From assembly GCA_947646735.1 (NCBI GenBank), contig CANTFK010000781.1:1-64000 (forward strand): DNA of 64,000 nt, in the 5' to 3' direction. The stretch comes from Peronospora farinosa (Eukaryota > Oomycota > Peronosporomycetes > Peronosporales > Peronosporaceae). Below, piece after piece: positions 1-10,818 of the stretch (the stretch's first letter is position 1; each line of letters begins with the position of its first letter). Below the pieces are notes generated by a model that was not told the DNA's origin, ran no database searches, and was given only the letters and a program-made list of their open reading frames with translations. A program made the translations under genes and the position numbers.

Positions 1-2329
1 ACTCATGCTGCCTATTGGCAGGAGTACTGCTGCTGATGTGGACATTCTAGCCTTTTCGCCAAACGGACAGTACCTGGCAGCTGCTACGTGTAGGAAGGAG
101 GTCTTTGTCTGGGAAATAGAGACACGGACAGTCTTGCGGTCGTTCAAGATTGATTATCCAGCACTAGGTGTCCAATTTGCTAACAAAACTAACGCACTGG
201 TGGTGTATCATATTGGTGGCAAGCTGGCTTTTGTGAAGGACGTGATTCCAGCGGGACACACTCCACCCCAGCATATGATAGGGCAGTCTACTACATCAGT
301 TCAGGTCTTGCAGTCGGGAAAAACGAACGTGAAGGTGTCAGGACTTGTAGATGACGAGGCTAAGACGGATGGAAAGCACAAAGAGGAAGACGAAGAGGAA
401 GTGAGCTTTGATGATGACAATGAGGCAAGAGTAGAAGCCATCAAGGCCAGCTTCGGTTTTGGCTCGGCACTAAAAGCCACTAACAACAACGAGATTGAAG
501 ATGAAGACATCTCAGTATCGGCTTTACCGACTACGAAGTCATCGCCCCAGCAACTCTCACCATTGCGCACCATTACAGAGCCATTCCAGCCTGGCAGCGT
601 CATGGACGCAACAGGACGTAGCAGCAGTGCTACCTCATTGCTGGCTTGGACTCCAGAGGGCGAGATTGAGGTGATTCGAGGAGCGAGTATGAGTGAAAAC
701 TTAGTAAAGGTGGAATTCGCGGACAAGGGTCGTCGAGGATTCAAGTTTAACGACAACTATATGTTCTCAATGGCATTTCTGGACGACTACGGTGCTATTT
801 TTGCCGTCCCGCGACGCGCTCGTGAAGACTGGGAAGACCTCGAAGCAGGGACCGACGAAAGTGACGTTATTAGCAGCTTTATTTTCTACCGTCCGTTTGA
901 GTCTTGGGCTAGCAATAGCTCGTGGCACAAGACGCTGCCCGAGGGTGAGGATGCTGAATGCGTTTCTGCAGGTCGTGAGTTTTGTGCGGTGGCCACCTCG
1001 TTGCATACTCTTCGAATCTACACGTCAAGTGGCATCGACTATGCGCTACTGCGATTACCTGGTCGCGTTGTAACAATGACCGCAAAAGAAACTTTGCTGG
1101 CTGTTGTGTACCAGGGACTGCATGGACAGATGCTCTACCAGCTCCTTCGCATTCACGTGAACTCGTCACGCGAACGTGTTGTGTTGGTCTCCAAGGGTCA
1201 ATTGTCCATGACGCCTCCACCACGAGATGTTTTTGCGTCGCACAAGGAGAACGACACAATACGCGAAGACGTCCGAAACTGGTCGAAGCTGACATGGATT
1301 GGTTTCGATGACCGCCAGATTCTTTATGCGGTGGACTCGTTCTCGTGCATTCAGGCACTGTCACCCAGCACAGGATGGAACTGGTTTCCTATCGGCTGTG
1401 TTGGCAACGCGCTGCAGAAGAAGCCGGAGGACCGTCACGGTATTTTTACACTTGGCGTGGTTAACGACTCATTGCTCTACTTCCCGCTGGAGAAGGGCGC
1501 TCGGGTTCCCAAGCTTCGCGGTAATCACCGTCCGGTACCTGGTACGTTCCCATTGCGCACGGCGTCTTTTCCAAAGACGTCAAAGAAGAACGAGGACGCT
1601 TCAAATGGCCACATGTGGCAGAATGTGCGACTGTGTGGACTAGAGGCAATTGCAAACGATGCAAACGTTGGTAACATCGCAGACCAAGTAGTCCATGAGC
1701 AGGCTGAAATGGACAAGGCACTTATCTTGATGATGAAGACGGCTTGCATGAATGACGATCCTGCGCGAGTGCTTGACTTGGCAAAGTGTCTGCATCTTGA
1801 GAAATCCCACCAGATTGCACAGAAGCTCGCTATTCACTTCTCTCTGCGCCAGCTGCAGTCACAACTATACGAGCTGTACCGCGTCAAATTTGAACAGCCT
1901 CAGCGCTTCGAGCAGGAGTCGATGGTACAAGCTTCTTCTGAACCTCGTCAACAGGCACCTACAAACCGCTCTAGCACAATGAAAGACAAGCTCGAGCCAC
2001 GGAATGTGGAGCCTCTCAGTCGTGCTCGTAGCATTCTGTCGCGACCGCCGTCTACGCCTTTGCGTGACGAATACGACGACATGGAAACTGCCTCTATCGA
2101 CGAGACCCAAGAAACGAAGGCCTTGACCCCTACACCGAAGACTACTTTTGCAAAGGGAAGTGCTGTACGCGTAGAGCGGTCAGTGGTACCAGCGAATCCG
2201 TTCCTGAAGAAATCTAGTGGTTCCTCGACATCACCCACAGGCAGCAAGAAGACGGGTCTGCAGCGATTGGCCAAGTTCACGTCGCCATCACCAGCCAAGA
2301 AGCAGTGTCGGTCGACATGGAAGAAATGA
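1..2329 (+). CDS. WDHD1: Ctf4/WDHD1 (AND-1) replisome adaptor, 5' part outside window
   Basis: Open frame running in from the left edge; about 775 residues and the stop are visible. It opens inside a WD40 propeller (blade-like FSPNGQYLAAAT...VFVWEIETRTVLRSF), passes an acidic linker (EEDEEEVSFDDDNEARVEAI), a second beta-propeller-like region resembling the Ctf4/Mcl1 middle domain, then a helical stretch (MDKALILMMKTACMNDDPARVLDLAKCL) typical of the C-terminal part of this family, and a Ser/Pro/Lys tail with NPFLKKSS. Family role: the Ctf4/AND-1 trimer links the CMG helicase to DNA polymerase alpha in the nucleus and supports cohesion. I see no C-terminal HMG box, which animal WDHD1 has; yeast Ctf4 also lacks it. 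No intron in the visible part. Identification rests on domain order and helical-region similarity. Confidence 0.8.
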   Translation, partial: LMLPIGRSTAADVDILAFSPNGQYLAAATCRKEVFVWEIETRTVLRSFKIDYPALGVQFANKTNALVVYHIGGKLAFVKDVIPAGHTPPQHMIGQSTTSVQVLQSGKTNVKVSGLVDDEAKTDGKHKEEDEEEVSFDDDNEARVEAIKASFGFGSALKATNNNEIEDEDISVSALPTTKSSPQQLSPLRTITEPFQPGSVMDATGRSSSATSLLAWTPEGEIEVIRGASMSENLVKVEFADKGRRGFKFNDNYMFSMAFLDDYGAIFAVPRRAREDWEDLEAGTDESDVISSFIFYRPFESWASNSSWHKTLPEGEDAECVSAGREFCAVATSLHTLRIYTSSGIDYALLRLPGRVVTMTAKETLLAVVYQGLHGQMLYQLLRIHVNSSRERVVLVSKGQLSMTPPPRDVFASHKENDTIREDVRNWSKLTWIGFDDRQILYAVDSFSCIQALSPSTGWNWFPIGCVGNALQKKPEDRHGIFTLGVVNDSLLYFPLEKGARVPKLRGNHRPVPGTFPLRTASFPKTSKKNEDASNGHMWQNVRLCGLEAIANDANVGNIADQVVHEQAEMDKALILMMKTACMNDDPARVLDLAKCLHLEKSHQIAQKLAIHFSLRQLQSQLYELYRVKFEQPQRFEQESMVQASSEPRQQAPTNRSSTMKDKLEPRNVEPLSRARSILSRPPSTPLRDEYDDMETASIDETQETKALTPTPKTTFAKGSAVRVERSVVPANPFLKKSSGSSTSPTGSKKTGLQRLAKFTSPSPAKKQCRSTWKK

Positions 2330-3093
2330 AGGTGCCCCGGGACCAAAGAGCGATGGAAAAGTTCAACTATACATATAGTTGACGTGCGTTTTGGTCTGAC
2401 TTGATGGACGGGATGATTGCTATTGCAGATCAGAAGGCGATATACTTGGACTGAGCACTGTGCACTCTAAATGGATACATTTGACTCATATATCTATGCG
2501 TAATCTTTTTGATGACGTAAGGATCTGAAGCGGCGACTTATAAATGATGACGGGATGTGTAATCAGCACCGAATCAACTTTATTTAGTTTAACAGGTAAC
2601 TGAAATCCGTCTGACTACCAATCTTATGGTTCAGCAAGTATCAAATGAGAAAGAATATAGATTATTAGAAGCTGTTTGATCATAAATGGGCCGTTTGACG
2701 GCGAAGCAGTACTTCATTACGCTACTCATGACTTGTTGACTCACCATAAACAGGTGTACCGTCCCACGCTTTTTGGTCTTATATGCACAATACCTCAAAA
2801 TTAATAAATATACCCCTATGTTAACATATCATTTATAGTAGGTCAAAACAGAAAAATACATATAAATAAGTGTCGTCTCTCCATAACCTGATAACCCACA
2901 CCATCTCCAAAACTAGTTGTTCAATTCGTCTACAGCCAGGCGTCGACTTTATTATCATTATCATCATCTCTGATCTCTAGCAAAGTCTCTTGTCCATTTT
3001 GCAACCTCTCACGTCATACAAGTCTCTACTAAAAAAAGTCCTACAAGTCTCTACTATAAAAGTTGGAGCTCAATACCTCATATTCAAACTCTT
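2330..3093. other. Intergenic, AT-rich
   Basis: 3' flank of the WDHD1 gene and upstream region of the F-box/LRR gene. AT-rich with TATA-like runs (around 2800-2870); no RNA gene, repeat or credible reading frame recognised. Confidence 0.5.
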
Positions 3094-4588
3094 ATGGTCT
3101 CTACTTCTTTTGAATTTACTGCGAGTTCAACGTGGCACGATCCAATGGACATTCACGTTCGAAAGCTCATGATGACACGTCTTCAAAGTCATTCAACATT
3201 GACACAACAATATCCGCTCTTACAGACATCTAAAGATTCTGGTACAAGTCCATCACTTTTGCAACGACTTGAATGGATGTTGTACCATTCTGCAGGCTCT
3301 TTAGGTGAATACCTGCATCAGCCATCGCTGGAGCGACGTGTACAGGGTCTCGTGACCCATTATAAACGCAAACGATCCGAGACAGAACCAAACGACAACG
3401 TTATGACGTCTAGTCGAGCTTCGACTACCAAGAGACAGAGATTTCTAGTGACGATTACCGAAGATGAGAGTCGTGACTGTAGTGTCAGTGCTACAGATTG
3501 TGTGCTTAACAGTAACTTGGACTTGTTGCACCACGTGTGCAGGTTTCTAGACAGCTCCGACGTCTTACGATGTCGAACGGTCAACAAATTCCTGTACCTT
3601 CATGCACCGTCTTTTATACAGTCATTGCATATTGACGCAACGTCGTCTACAATGTCAGAGACGCAGAATGATGGTGGTGATGCTGCTGTGTCAGGACTGG
3701 CGGGCTTTGTTGCACGAATGCAAGAACCTCACAAGTCTCACGATCTCAAACCAAAACAACCAGTCACATCTCAAGGCAGGTATTGTATTTCCAAGAGCTT
3801 TCACGGTGTCAAAGTACGTGGCTTCGCTCGCGACAGCATCATACGGTCACCATTTGGTTTGTGACGTTGCCAGCGCGCTGGAAGGAGGAGCATGTCCTTT
3901 ACTACAGACATTTGAGCTCCTTGCTCCGTTCGACTTTACAACAGAGAGTGATACCGTTTTAGTGGTGCTGCGAGCACTGGCTGAGAGTAAGACAGAGCAT
4001 GGGCTCAGGATTCCGCTGCAGCATTTGGTACTTGATGCAACTTTTCTCGGTGATCGCGGCATTAAGCAGCTTACTGACCTGTTCGAGACTCGGAGAGCAT
4101 TCTTCAAGCACCTGCAGACACTAATCGTGCGCAACAATTCCATGGGTGAAACAGGTTGTCGCGCTCTTCTTGATGTCATCGAGCCGTTCAGTGACCTCAA
4201 GACGCTGGACCTGAGTCGAAACATCCTGACTGACACGGATGCACTCGCACTTGCAGATTTGCTCGACAATCCTGTCGCAGGCTGGAGTTTTTGCGAAAGC
4301 ATGAATGGTAACTGGATGACGTCGTCTAAAGAGGACATTGAACGTGAACGGTTGAGCGTGCTGGGACTTGCCGGGCTGCGAACGCTTAAGCTGCATGAAA
4401 ACTTCATCACGTGTGACGGGTTTCACGCCATCACGATTGCACTGTGCTCTCGAGAAGTCTTTGTGGCGACAATTGGTAATGCTGCTGAATCCAATGATGA
4501 AGAGGAAGACAATTACGATGATAATGAGGAGGAGGAAGAATTCATACATGGAGATCAAGAGCACCAGACGATATTTATGAAGAAATGA
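3094..4588 (+). CDS. F-box plus leucine-rich-repeat protein, interrupted by a one-base frameshift
   Basis: Two overlapping frames make one gene. The first (ATG 3094) has a basic Ser-rich N-terminus and an F-box-like segment (LDLLHHVCRFLDSSDVLRC, roughly residues 145-170). The second frame carries ribonuclease-inhibitor-type LRRs (LKTLDLSRNILTDTDALALA and LRTLKLHENFITCDGFHAI) and an acidic tail, ending at 4588. Similarity passes from one frame to the other at about 3718-3726: the first frame is convincing up to GFVARM, and the second resumes with NLTSLTIS. No GT-AG pair of workable length bridges this, so a one-base insertion in the CAAG at 3721-3724 is the simplest reading. F-box/LRR proteins usually select substrates for SCF ubiquitin ligases; the substrate is unknown. 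It is either a recent pseudogene or a consensus error. Confidence 0.6.
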
Positions 4589-5111
4589 TTGATGCAACTT
4601 TCACACGAGTAGAAGTAGAAAAAGTTAGCTAGGACACGAGCACCGGTCTTTTGCGTGTGCAGTACGTGCACCACAGACACATTCGCATTGCGACAGACTC
4701 AGAAGTTGCAGCAGTAATTTGCATGACAGCTTCCAGGTGACAACGAACACAAAGAACGTCGTTTTATTGACAAGTGACGGTCGAGTTGGCTGCCTTCTTT
4801 GCTCAGGATGTTGATTTGATACAAGTTTCGACGGTCATGATGACCAGGATAATGACATCACCTTGAGTCTTGCTGGACACTTACCAAGAAATCTTGTCCG
4901 TGATGAATGAGATGAAGCGCTGTCAACAATAACACTGCGTGGAGTGGGCAATGGCTAAGCTTTTCACCATCCGTCCCATCCAACAGATCATCTGCAGCTC
5001 AGCTGCTACCTGGACGACTTGTCTCCAGCAAAAGTGTCAAGTACAAAGTACACATGCCATTGTATCATTTGGCATTCGACCACCTCGATCAACAACCGTT
5101 TCCGAATAGCT
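4589..5111. other. Intergenic
   Basis: Between the LRR gene stop and the next ATG. No gene, repeat or RNA recognised. The reading frame of the next gene extends upstream to 5019, but that segment lacks a signal-peptide-like start and is read as 5' leader. Confidence 0.4.
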
Positions 5112-6611
5112 ATGCAAGGTCACAAGTGTGTCCTTGTGTGGACTGTCGCTCTTGCTGCGCTTGTGGATGCAGACTTGGAGGGTATTTCCAGCTTCACGAT
5201 TCCATCATTCGACTATGGTTTGTTACAAGATGGTGACACTCCAGACCGTCTCCTTCAAGCTCTGGAACGTGGAGGTATTATTGCACTCAAGAATATCCCA
5301 AACTATGCCCATGTTCGAGAACGCTTCTTGATTAGTGCTGTGCAATGTGCCGTTGCTTCGGAACATGTCGACGAAGGAAGACGCTACTTATCGACCAAAA
5401 CATTTCATGACGGAACTCGTCGCCTTACGTTGCGAGCTGCTGCAGGTCGTGAGCTCATGAACACGGACATTGATTCATTGAAAGTGATGGCAGCCATTTG
5501 CCCAGGTCACCGTGAACTCTACGAAGATTTCAGCAGTACAATTGAGCGAGCGGTAGACACGTTTGCATTAGCACTTGACAAGACCAAGTTCACGATGGGT
5601 GATGGCGAGCGAAGCATTAGTGCCCGAAAACTGATTGGAGACGCGAAACGGTTGGACCATTTCCACGCTTACGAGGCGGCTCCGGGGATCTCACCAATTT
5701 CCAGTCACCGGTCACTAATGGCCGAGAACATTGAGCAAGACTTGTCCTTGGGCATGCATGAAGACCACGGCCTCTTTATTGCAATGGCAGCACCGAGCTT
5801 CTACTCGTTCAATGGTCAGGATGGAAACATTCGCGAGAGATGCTTCGAATCCGATACGTCGGGTCTAGTGATCGGATCTCTCGAGCTCGATGAAATCGTT
5901 CGTCCAGAGCTCAAAGCAGACGAACTCGTTATCATGATCGGCACTGGTGCATCGCGTTGGTTGGAGACCAGCCACCATCTACCTGCCGTCACGCACGGCA
6001 TGAGAATGCCGAAAGAAATGGTCTGGGACGACGAAGTTGTACCAGGGCAACGCAATTTTCGTGCATGGTTTGGCAAGATGACGATGTTACCTTCGTATCA
6101 GCGCCTAGTCGAGACGAAAACATCCTTCGCTCAGTTCGCCAATCTATCAACTCGCCACTTGCAGGCCTATGGAAACTCAAAGGATGACTTGAAAGCCATC
6201 GGTTGCGCAGGAGGTCGTCATTTGGTAGAGTCCGAAGCAAGCTGCACCTACAGATTTTGCACATTGAGACCGGGCGTGGAAAAACCACCGACGGTCGGGT
6301 GTCAGCAAGCATGCAACTATAACATGGAGTTTTTTAACGACAAGTGCGAGAAGAAGTGTGATTGCACTAGAACCACCACTCAAGCTGATGAGTGCTGGAT
6401 GCTTTGTGTCCCTCAACTCCCCGTCGAAAGGTGTGCGCTCAAAGATCAGGAATGCTCAGGCCTGAAGCGTATCTGTACGGCAAACAACACTACCCCGATT
6501 GCATCCTCAGCCCCTGTGACACCAACGGAAGCGCCTGCATTCACAAAGATGCAAATGCCTCTTACGGAATCCCAAGGAGCACCCATGCCTTCGACACCTC
6601 AAAGTGTATGA
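5112..6611 (+). CDS. Secreted 2OG-Fe(II)-dioxygenase-like protein with Cys-rich tail
   Basis: 499 residues from ATG 5112. This start is chosen because it opens a clear signal peptide (MQGHKCVLVWTVALAALVDA); an in-frame upstream ATG at 5019 would bury it. The middle looks like an isopenicillin-N-synthase/2-oxoglutarate oxygenase fold: GMHEDHGLF gives H216-x-D218, and LPAVTHGMR gives H295 with a nearby Arg, so an iron triad is plausible. The last ~130 residues are Cys-rich (CDCTRTTTQADECWMLC and others) and end in a Thr/Pro/Ser tail. Secretion plus disulfide-rich C-terminus suggests an extracellular or cell-surface protein. Substrate unknown; the enzyme assignment is motif-level inference. Single exon. 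Confidence 0.6.
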   Translation: MQGHKCVLVWTVALAALVDADLEGISSFTIPSFDYGLLQDGDTPDRLLQALERGGIIALKNIPNYAHVRERFLISAVQCAVASEHVDEGRRYLSTKTFHDGTRRLTLRAAAGRELMNTDIDSLKVMAAICPGHRELYEDFSSTIERAVDTFALALDKTKFTMGDGERSISARKLIGDAKRLDHFHAYEAAPGISPISSHRSLMAENIEQDLSLGMHEDHGLFIAMAAPSFYSFNGQDGNIRERCFESDTSGLVIGSLELDEIVRPELKADELVIMIGTGASRWLETSHHLPAVTHGMRMPKEMVWDDEVVPGQRNFRAWFGKMTMLPSYQRLVETKTSFAQFANLSTRHLQAYGNSKDDLKAIGCAGGRHLVESEASCTYRFCTLRPGVEKPPTVGCQQACNYNMEFFNDKCEKKCDCTRTTTQADECWMLCVPQLPVERCALKDQECSGLKRICTANNTTPIASSAPVTPTEAPAFTKMQMPLTESQGAPMPSTPQSV

Positions 6612-6913
6612 GAGGTACTTCTGGATGTTAAACGAACCTTATGCTTCACGCTAGATGGTATGTAGAGCAGTTCAAATCAAAGACTCACCGACAAGCTTCG
6701 AGAAAATAAACTCGATGTCTGCATCTCAAATAGCACGCTTTCATTCGTGTGTATCCTTCGTCTTACCAATCGCTCAATCTCAACTTCTCTTTTGCTGGTC
6801 CTATGCCTAGACTCTGTCATGCAACTTGCCCTGTTGTGTCTTTGATCAGACTGCAACGTCCTCGAAGCGACGTTTTACAGTCCTCGGCTATTCTTCGCGT
6901 CGATCCAGCGAAT
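6612..6913. other. Convergent 3' spacer
   Basis: Separates the dioxygenase-like gene from the 3' end of EB1, which faces it. Nothing beyond presumptive 3' UTR sequence is seen. Confidence 0.4.
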
Positions 6914-7928
6914 CTACATTTGCTCGTCCTGCGGTTCTCCCGCGACCTGTTCATCTCCCACCTCCTCTTCCTCTCCCACCTCCTCTTCCTCTCCCACCTC
7001 CTCTTCCTCTGTAGCATACAGCACCTTGAAAACAGCCTGAGCCAGCGGGTTCGTTTCACTTTCTTCTGCCGATTGCAGCATGATCTCCACCTCACGCAGT
7101 TTATTAAAGTAAAAATCACGTTCCTTCTCCAAGCTTTCAACCTGTACAAAAAACACCATTTCAATCAGCTCGACAACTTCTCCCCACCCCATCGTATAAC
7201 AAAAGCCACAAAAATACCATTGCCCGGAGCTCTCCACTTTCATTCGTCAAGGCTTCATTACTAGCCATCAATTCCTCCAGCTCCTTTTCCAGCGGTGCCG
7301 TCGCCGCAGCAACTGCAGCTTCCGTGTCCACCACACTATTACCACCAGGACGACGTGACATTCCCGTCGATGTTTTCGTCGTACGTGTCACTCCGACCGA
7401 CGGAGCTCCCGACGGCATTTTGCCGCTTTTTGACATCGTAGGAGCTCCAACTTTCCGACGTATTGGAGCCCCCGACATAGCTACACCACCACCATATTTT
7501 TGCGTATATTGAGCACCTCCTTTTCCTTTTTCCCGCTGAATTAATGGATCATATGGCTGTCCCGAAGCATTCCGCTCAAAAAAAGCTTTAAACCACTGCA
7601 TAAACTCGAGATTATCTTGGTATTTCCCACGCACAAGACGATCAACTTCAACGTGTTTGTCAATCTTAAGTTGCACAAAAGCTTTCTGTAATACCTTGTA
7701 GTTCTGGATATACTCATAGTCTTTATTCGCAGACCAATCGACTTTACTCATTTGGACTTTACCTGGATACATGGCGTCCAAAATTTGACAAGCTACAGCA
7801 CCAGTACATGTCTGTTCAACCTTGGAAAGAGAGATACTACATAGATTATTAATCCAATCAAGAATCTCTTTACGACCGACGAAATACGTGCCATCCATAA
7901 GACTCATACTCTGATCCGCTGCAGCCAT
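6914..7928 (-). CDS. EB1: EB1 microtubule plus-end-tracking protein (MAPRE family)
   Basis: Two exons, 7928-7218 and 7141-6914, with a 76-nt GT...AG intron in phase 0; 312 residues. N-terminal calponin-homology domain (about residues 14-120: FVGRKEILDWINNL, KVQMSKVDWSANKDYEYIQN, FMQWFKAFFERN), a Ser/Pro/Gly/Lys linker, then a coiled-coil EB-homology region spanning the splice junction (LEKELEELMASNEALTNESG, then VESLEKERDFYFNKLREVE). EB1 binds the GTP-cap lattice at growing microtubule ends and recruits other plus-end factors. Odd: the tail is an acidic repeat (EEEEVG three times) and ends in DEQM instead of the EEY/F motif that normally docks CAP-Gly proteins. Divergent from the gene at 8059. 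Confidence 0.92.
6956..7009. repeat. 18-bp tandem repeat x3 in EB1 tail
   Basis: Three consecutive copies of TCCCACCTCCTCTTCCTC on the plus strand, encoding EEEEVG units on the minus strand in the EB1 C-terminus. Confidence 0.9.
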
Positions 7929-8058
7929 ATTGTGGTATTTATGACTGAGAGAGAAAGGATAGAAATAGGGTCGGGAGAATAGAAATAGAGTAGAAATGAG
8001 TACTCGGTCGAGTTAGAAATCCACCGAATGGGTATATATTGTTTTTGTTTAGAAAGCA
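7929..8058. promoter_or_regulatory. Divergent promoter, EB1 / unknown gene
   Basis: 130 bp between two opposed start codons, so both core promoters must lie here or in the leaders. No consensus element identified with confidence. Confidence 0.4.
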
Positions 8059-8952
8059 ATGGCTAAGAAGAGCAGAGGTGGTATGTTGGCTGGATAAGGG
8101 CGTGATTATGTTGTGTATTTGCTGACTTTTGTGGATATGTGATAGCTGTAAAGAGAAAGAAGAATGATGGAAAGAAAGGATCCGGTAACAAGCCTCGGAA
8201 AGTTGGCATGTTTCAAGCACTTAAGAAGCAGGAAAAGAGGTGCAGTGATCTGCAGTGCTGTGCAAAACTTTGACTCATATGTTTACATTGGATGGTGTTA
8301 TCAATTGGTCATTGTTATTGCTGGAAAAGAGCTGGTGTAGTTGAGATGAAGAAGAGTGATAGTTACAAGATCAAGCGGAAGGCGACGCCGGGGTCGAACG
8401 AGTTCCGTAACTTTGACGAACGAATGGCTGCAAAGAATTCACGACGACCACGTTTAGCACTTCAGGATACTGGTGTCGCATCTCTGACGTTTGTGATGGC
8501 ACCACCAACGTTTGAATTGTAAGTGATGTGTTTGACTTTCTAGCTGTAGCTTGTGCATGCCTTTCTAACGCGATGGTGCTGCTTTTGATCGATGCCATAG
8601 CAACGTCAACACTATGCAGCCAACACCGGCACTGCGTGAAGTGGAAGGTTTTCACGGCTTTATGTCTGCACTGAACGCACCAAAAGATGTGCCAATAGTA
8701 CACCAGGACCACGTAGTCCGCCAGTCCAAGCCCATGCAGTGTGACTACCAAGGCAGCAACGTGTTTGCAGTGCTGGACGACGATGATGAAGAGCAGCACA
8801 AGAAGACAGAGACGAATCGGCAGCCAGGACCTATATTCATGCAGCCAGCGACGTTCACTCTCGCACCCGTCAAGTCGACGAAACTTTTGCTGCAGTCTTC
8901 ACTTCGACAGAGTATACAGCCAGCAGTAGTCGAGATAGACCCCGATTTATAG
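8059..8952 (+). CDS. Unrecognised conserved-looking protein, four exons
   Basis: Reconstructed by splice signals and phase: exons 8059-8080, 8146-8239, 8330-8518 and 8601-8952, giving 218 residues. The first and third introns have strong donors (gtatgt, gtaagt); the acceptor of the second is ambiguous (AG at 8329 preferred for frame). The N-terminus is very basic (MAKKSRG..., then KRKKNDGKKGSGNKPRKVG), then KIKRKATPGSNEFRNFDERM, then a Pro/hydrophobic stretch FVMAPPTFEL and an acidic patch DDDDEE. The basic N-terminus suggests a nuclear or nucleolar RNA-associated protein, but no family is recognised. The consistent phases across three introns are the main evidence that it is real. Confidence 0.65.
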
Positions 8953-9249
8953 GCCGTTATTGCCACAGACTAATTGTATGGAGCATGTGGTTGTACGACC
9001 GTGGGTCTGATGCGTCGTCGTCACGATTGCAAAAAATCGTAATTAAGCACTTTTTATTAGCCTCCATGTCGTTCGAACAGCTGTCACCGTCGCACAACAT
9101 TCAAAGAACCCGGAGAAGCGAAGAGTTCCAGGCGACCCGAGCCGTCATAGCGCTAACAAGCACGACTTTGATTGTCATTTCTTGAGTGGAGAGCGAGTGC
9201 GTGCACGCAATAAAGACACACAGTAAAAGCAGCAGCATCAGGTCAAGTA

Positions 9250-10285
9250 ATGGGTAGTGCTAGTAGTAAAACGGGTGATGTGAACCCGAAGAATCTCGGT
9301 GCAGACCCGAACGATCCGAATGCGTTCCCAGTGCATCATCATCCATACTATAGCAATCAACCAGGCCATGGACAGACGCAACAGGGAGGAGGATATGATA
9401 ATATTGAATACGGGAAGCATCCACTGCCACGACAACAATATTACGGACAAGAGCAGGACCATACGGAGGCTATGGACGTGGACTTACCGACTGATTCCAC
9501 CTCGGACATGGACGGAGAAATGGACTCCTCTTTGCAATTGGATGTAAAAGACACGGACAATAGCAAGGGGAAGAATATACAAGCATCAGATACGACATTA
9601 CCACCGAGGGAAGATGTTGTACCGATGGTGTTCAAGTGGGAGCATGGAGGACGGAATGTGTTTATCACGGGCACATTCAATGGTTGGGACAAGCAGTGCC
9701 CGATGCACCGATCTGGCAATGATTTTACATACATTGCTAATTTAACACGGGGGAAACATATGTACAAGTTTGTCGTGGATGATGACTGGCGGTTTGCACC
9801 CGATCAATTGACAATGGCAGATGTGGAAGGCAATGTGAATAACTACGTGGACGTGTCGGAATTTGCACCATTGTCGGATTTTGACGGCAAGAATAAATTG
9901 CAAGAAGATGATGAGGATCCTGAGAACCCGTACTCGCGATATATTCCTGAGATCGACGAGTACACGAAGGAACCACCTCCACTTCCACCACACTTGCGGC
10001 ACATTATCTTGAACAAGGTAAGTCTCTTTAGTGTAGTTGCATCTGCAGATGTTGTGCTGGTTTTGTCTCGTGTTAGTCATTCTTTGTGCCTTGTGTGGTG
10101 TCATGGTTGTATAGGCGCCGCCGACCGTTGATGGTCGATTGTTACCTGTGCCTCAGCATGTGGCGCTCAATCATCTCTACTGCACCGCAATCAAGGATGG
10201 CATGATGGTGCTTGGCATCACTAATCGCTACAAGCAAAAGTTCGTGACCACCGTTTATTATAGCCTCATGCCTGGTGCCAACTAG
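9250..10285 (+). CDS. PRKAB: AMPK/SNF1 beta subunit
   Basis: Two exons, 9250-10017 and 10115-10285, phase 0, donor gtaagt; 312 residues. It starts MGSASSK, a good N-myristoylation signal (Gly2), as in AMPK beta. After a His/Gln-rich acidic linker comes the glycogen-binding CBM48 domain (about residues 125-205: VFKWEHGGRNVFITGTFNGW, KHMYKFVVDDDWRFAPDQ, VEGNVNNYVDV). The C-terminal ASC domain spans the intron (PPPLPPHLRHIILNK, then HVALNHLYCTAIKDGMMVLG, RYKQKFVTTVYY). It scaffolds the catalytic alpha and regulatory gamma subunits of the energy-sensing kinase and tethers it to glycogen or membranes. Confidence 0.93.
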
Positions 10286-10818
10286 CAGTCGATGTTCTAG
10301 ATCGACTCAACGTAGATGACAGGGAAAAGTAGTAGAACACGGGAGGAAGAGAGATCGGAGCCAAGTCGTGAATGATCCAAGTGTTGGACGCGGCGTGGAC
10401 ATGCAGTGCGCGTGGCTTTGTACCACTTCTGTAGGGAAAGTAGTAGATGGGGAAAGAACGCCTTCTTGTTTGTAAGGAGCTGCTTTGCTTGCGCAATGAT
10501 GCAAACAAGCAGCACAAAAATGTGGCAGGGCATGGCCAACCTAGGAACGGCAAAGCCTCAAGCAATGAGAAGCAAAAACTTACTGCATCTTTGTCCTCCC
10601 GAGCCATCTCCACCACATCATTTAACCATCCTTATAAAAAAACACGACAGCACCACGCAGCACAAAACCAGTAGCATATTTTTCATCTTCTTCAGCAAAC
10701 CAGGTCGTTCAACGTTGACGACTGGACTGCATTGTTGTAATGTGGTCCACCACCGATTCCTTCAGTCCAAGCTGAAGCACTTGATCAGATCTGCGTCACG
10801 GGATTGTCTGCCATGTGT
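10286..10818. other. Convergent 3' spacer
   Basis: Between the stop codons of AMPK beta and TMEM258. Open frames occur on both strands, but none has family similarity or splice support; nothing recognised. Confidence 0.4.

Noticed and set aside
6749..7264. 171-residue plus-strand frame
   Set aside because: Antisense to the EB1 last exon and its 18-bp repeat.
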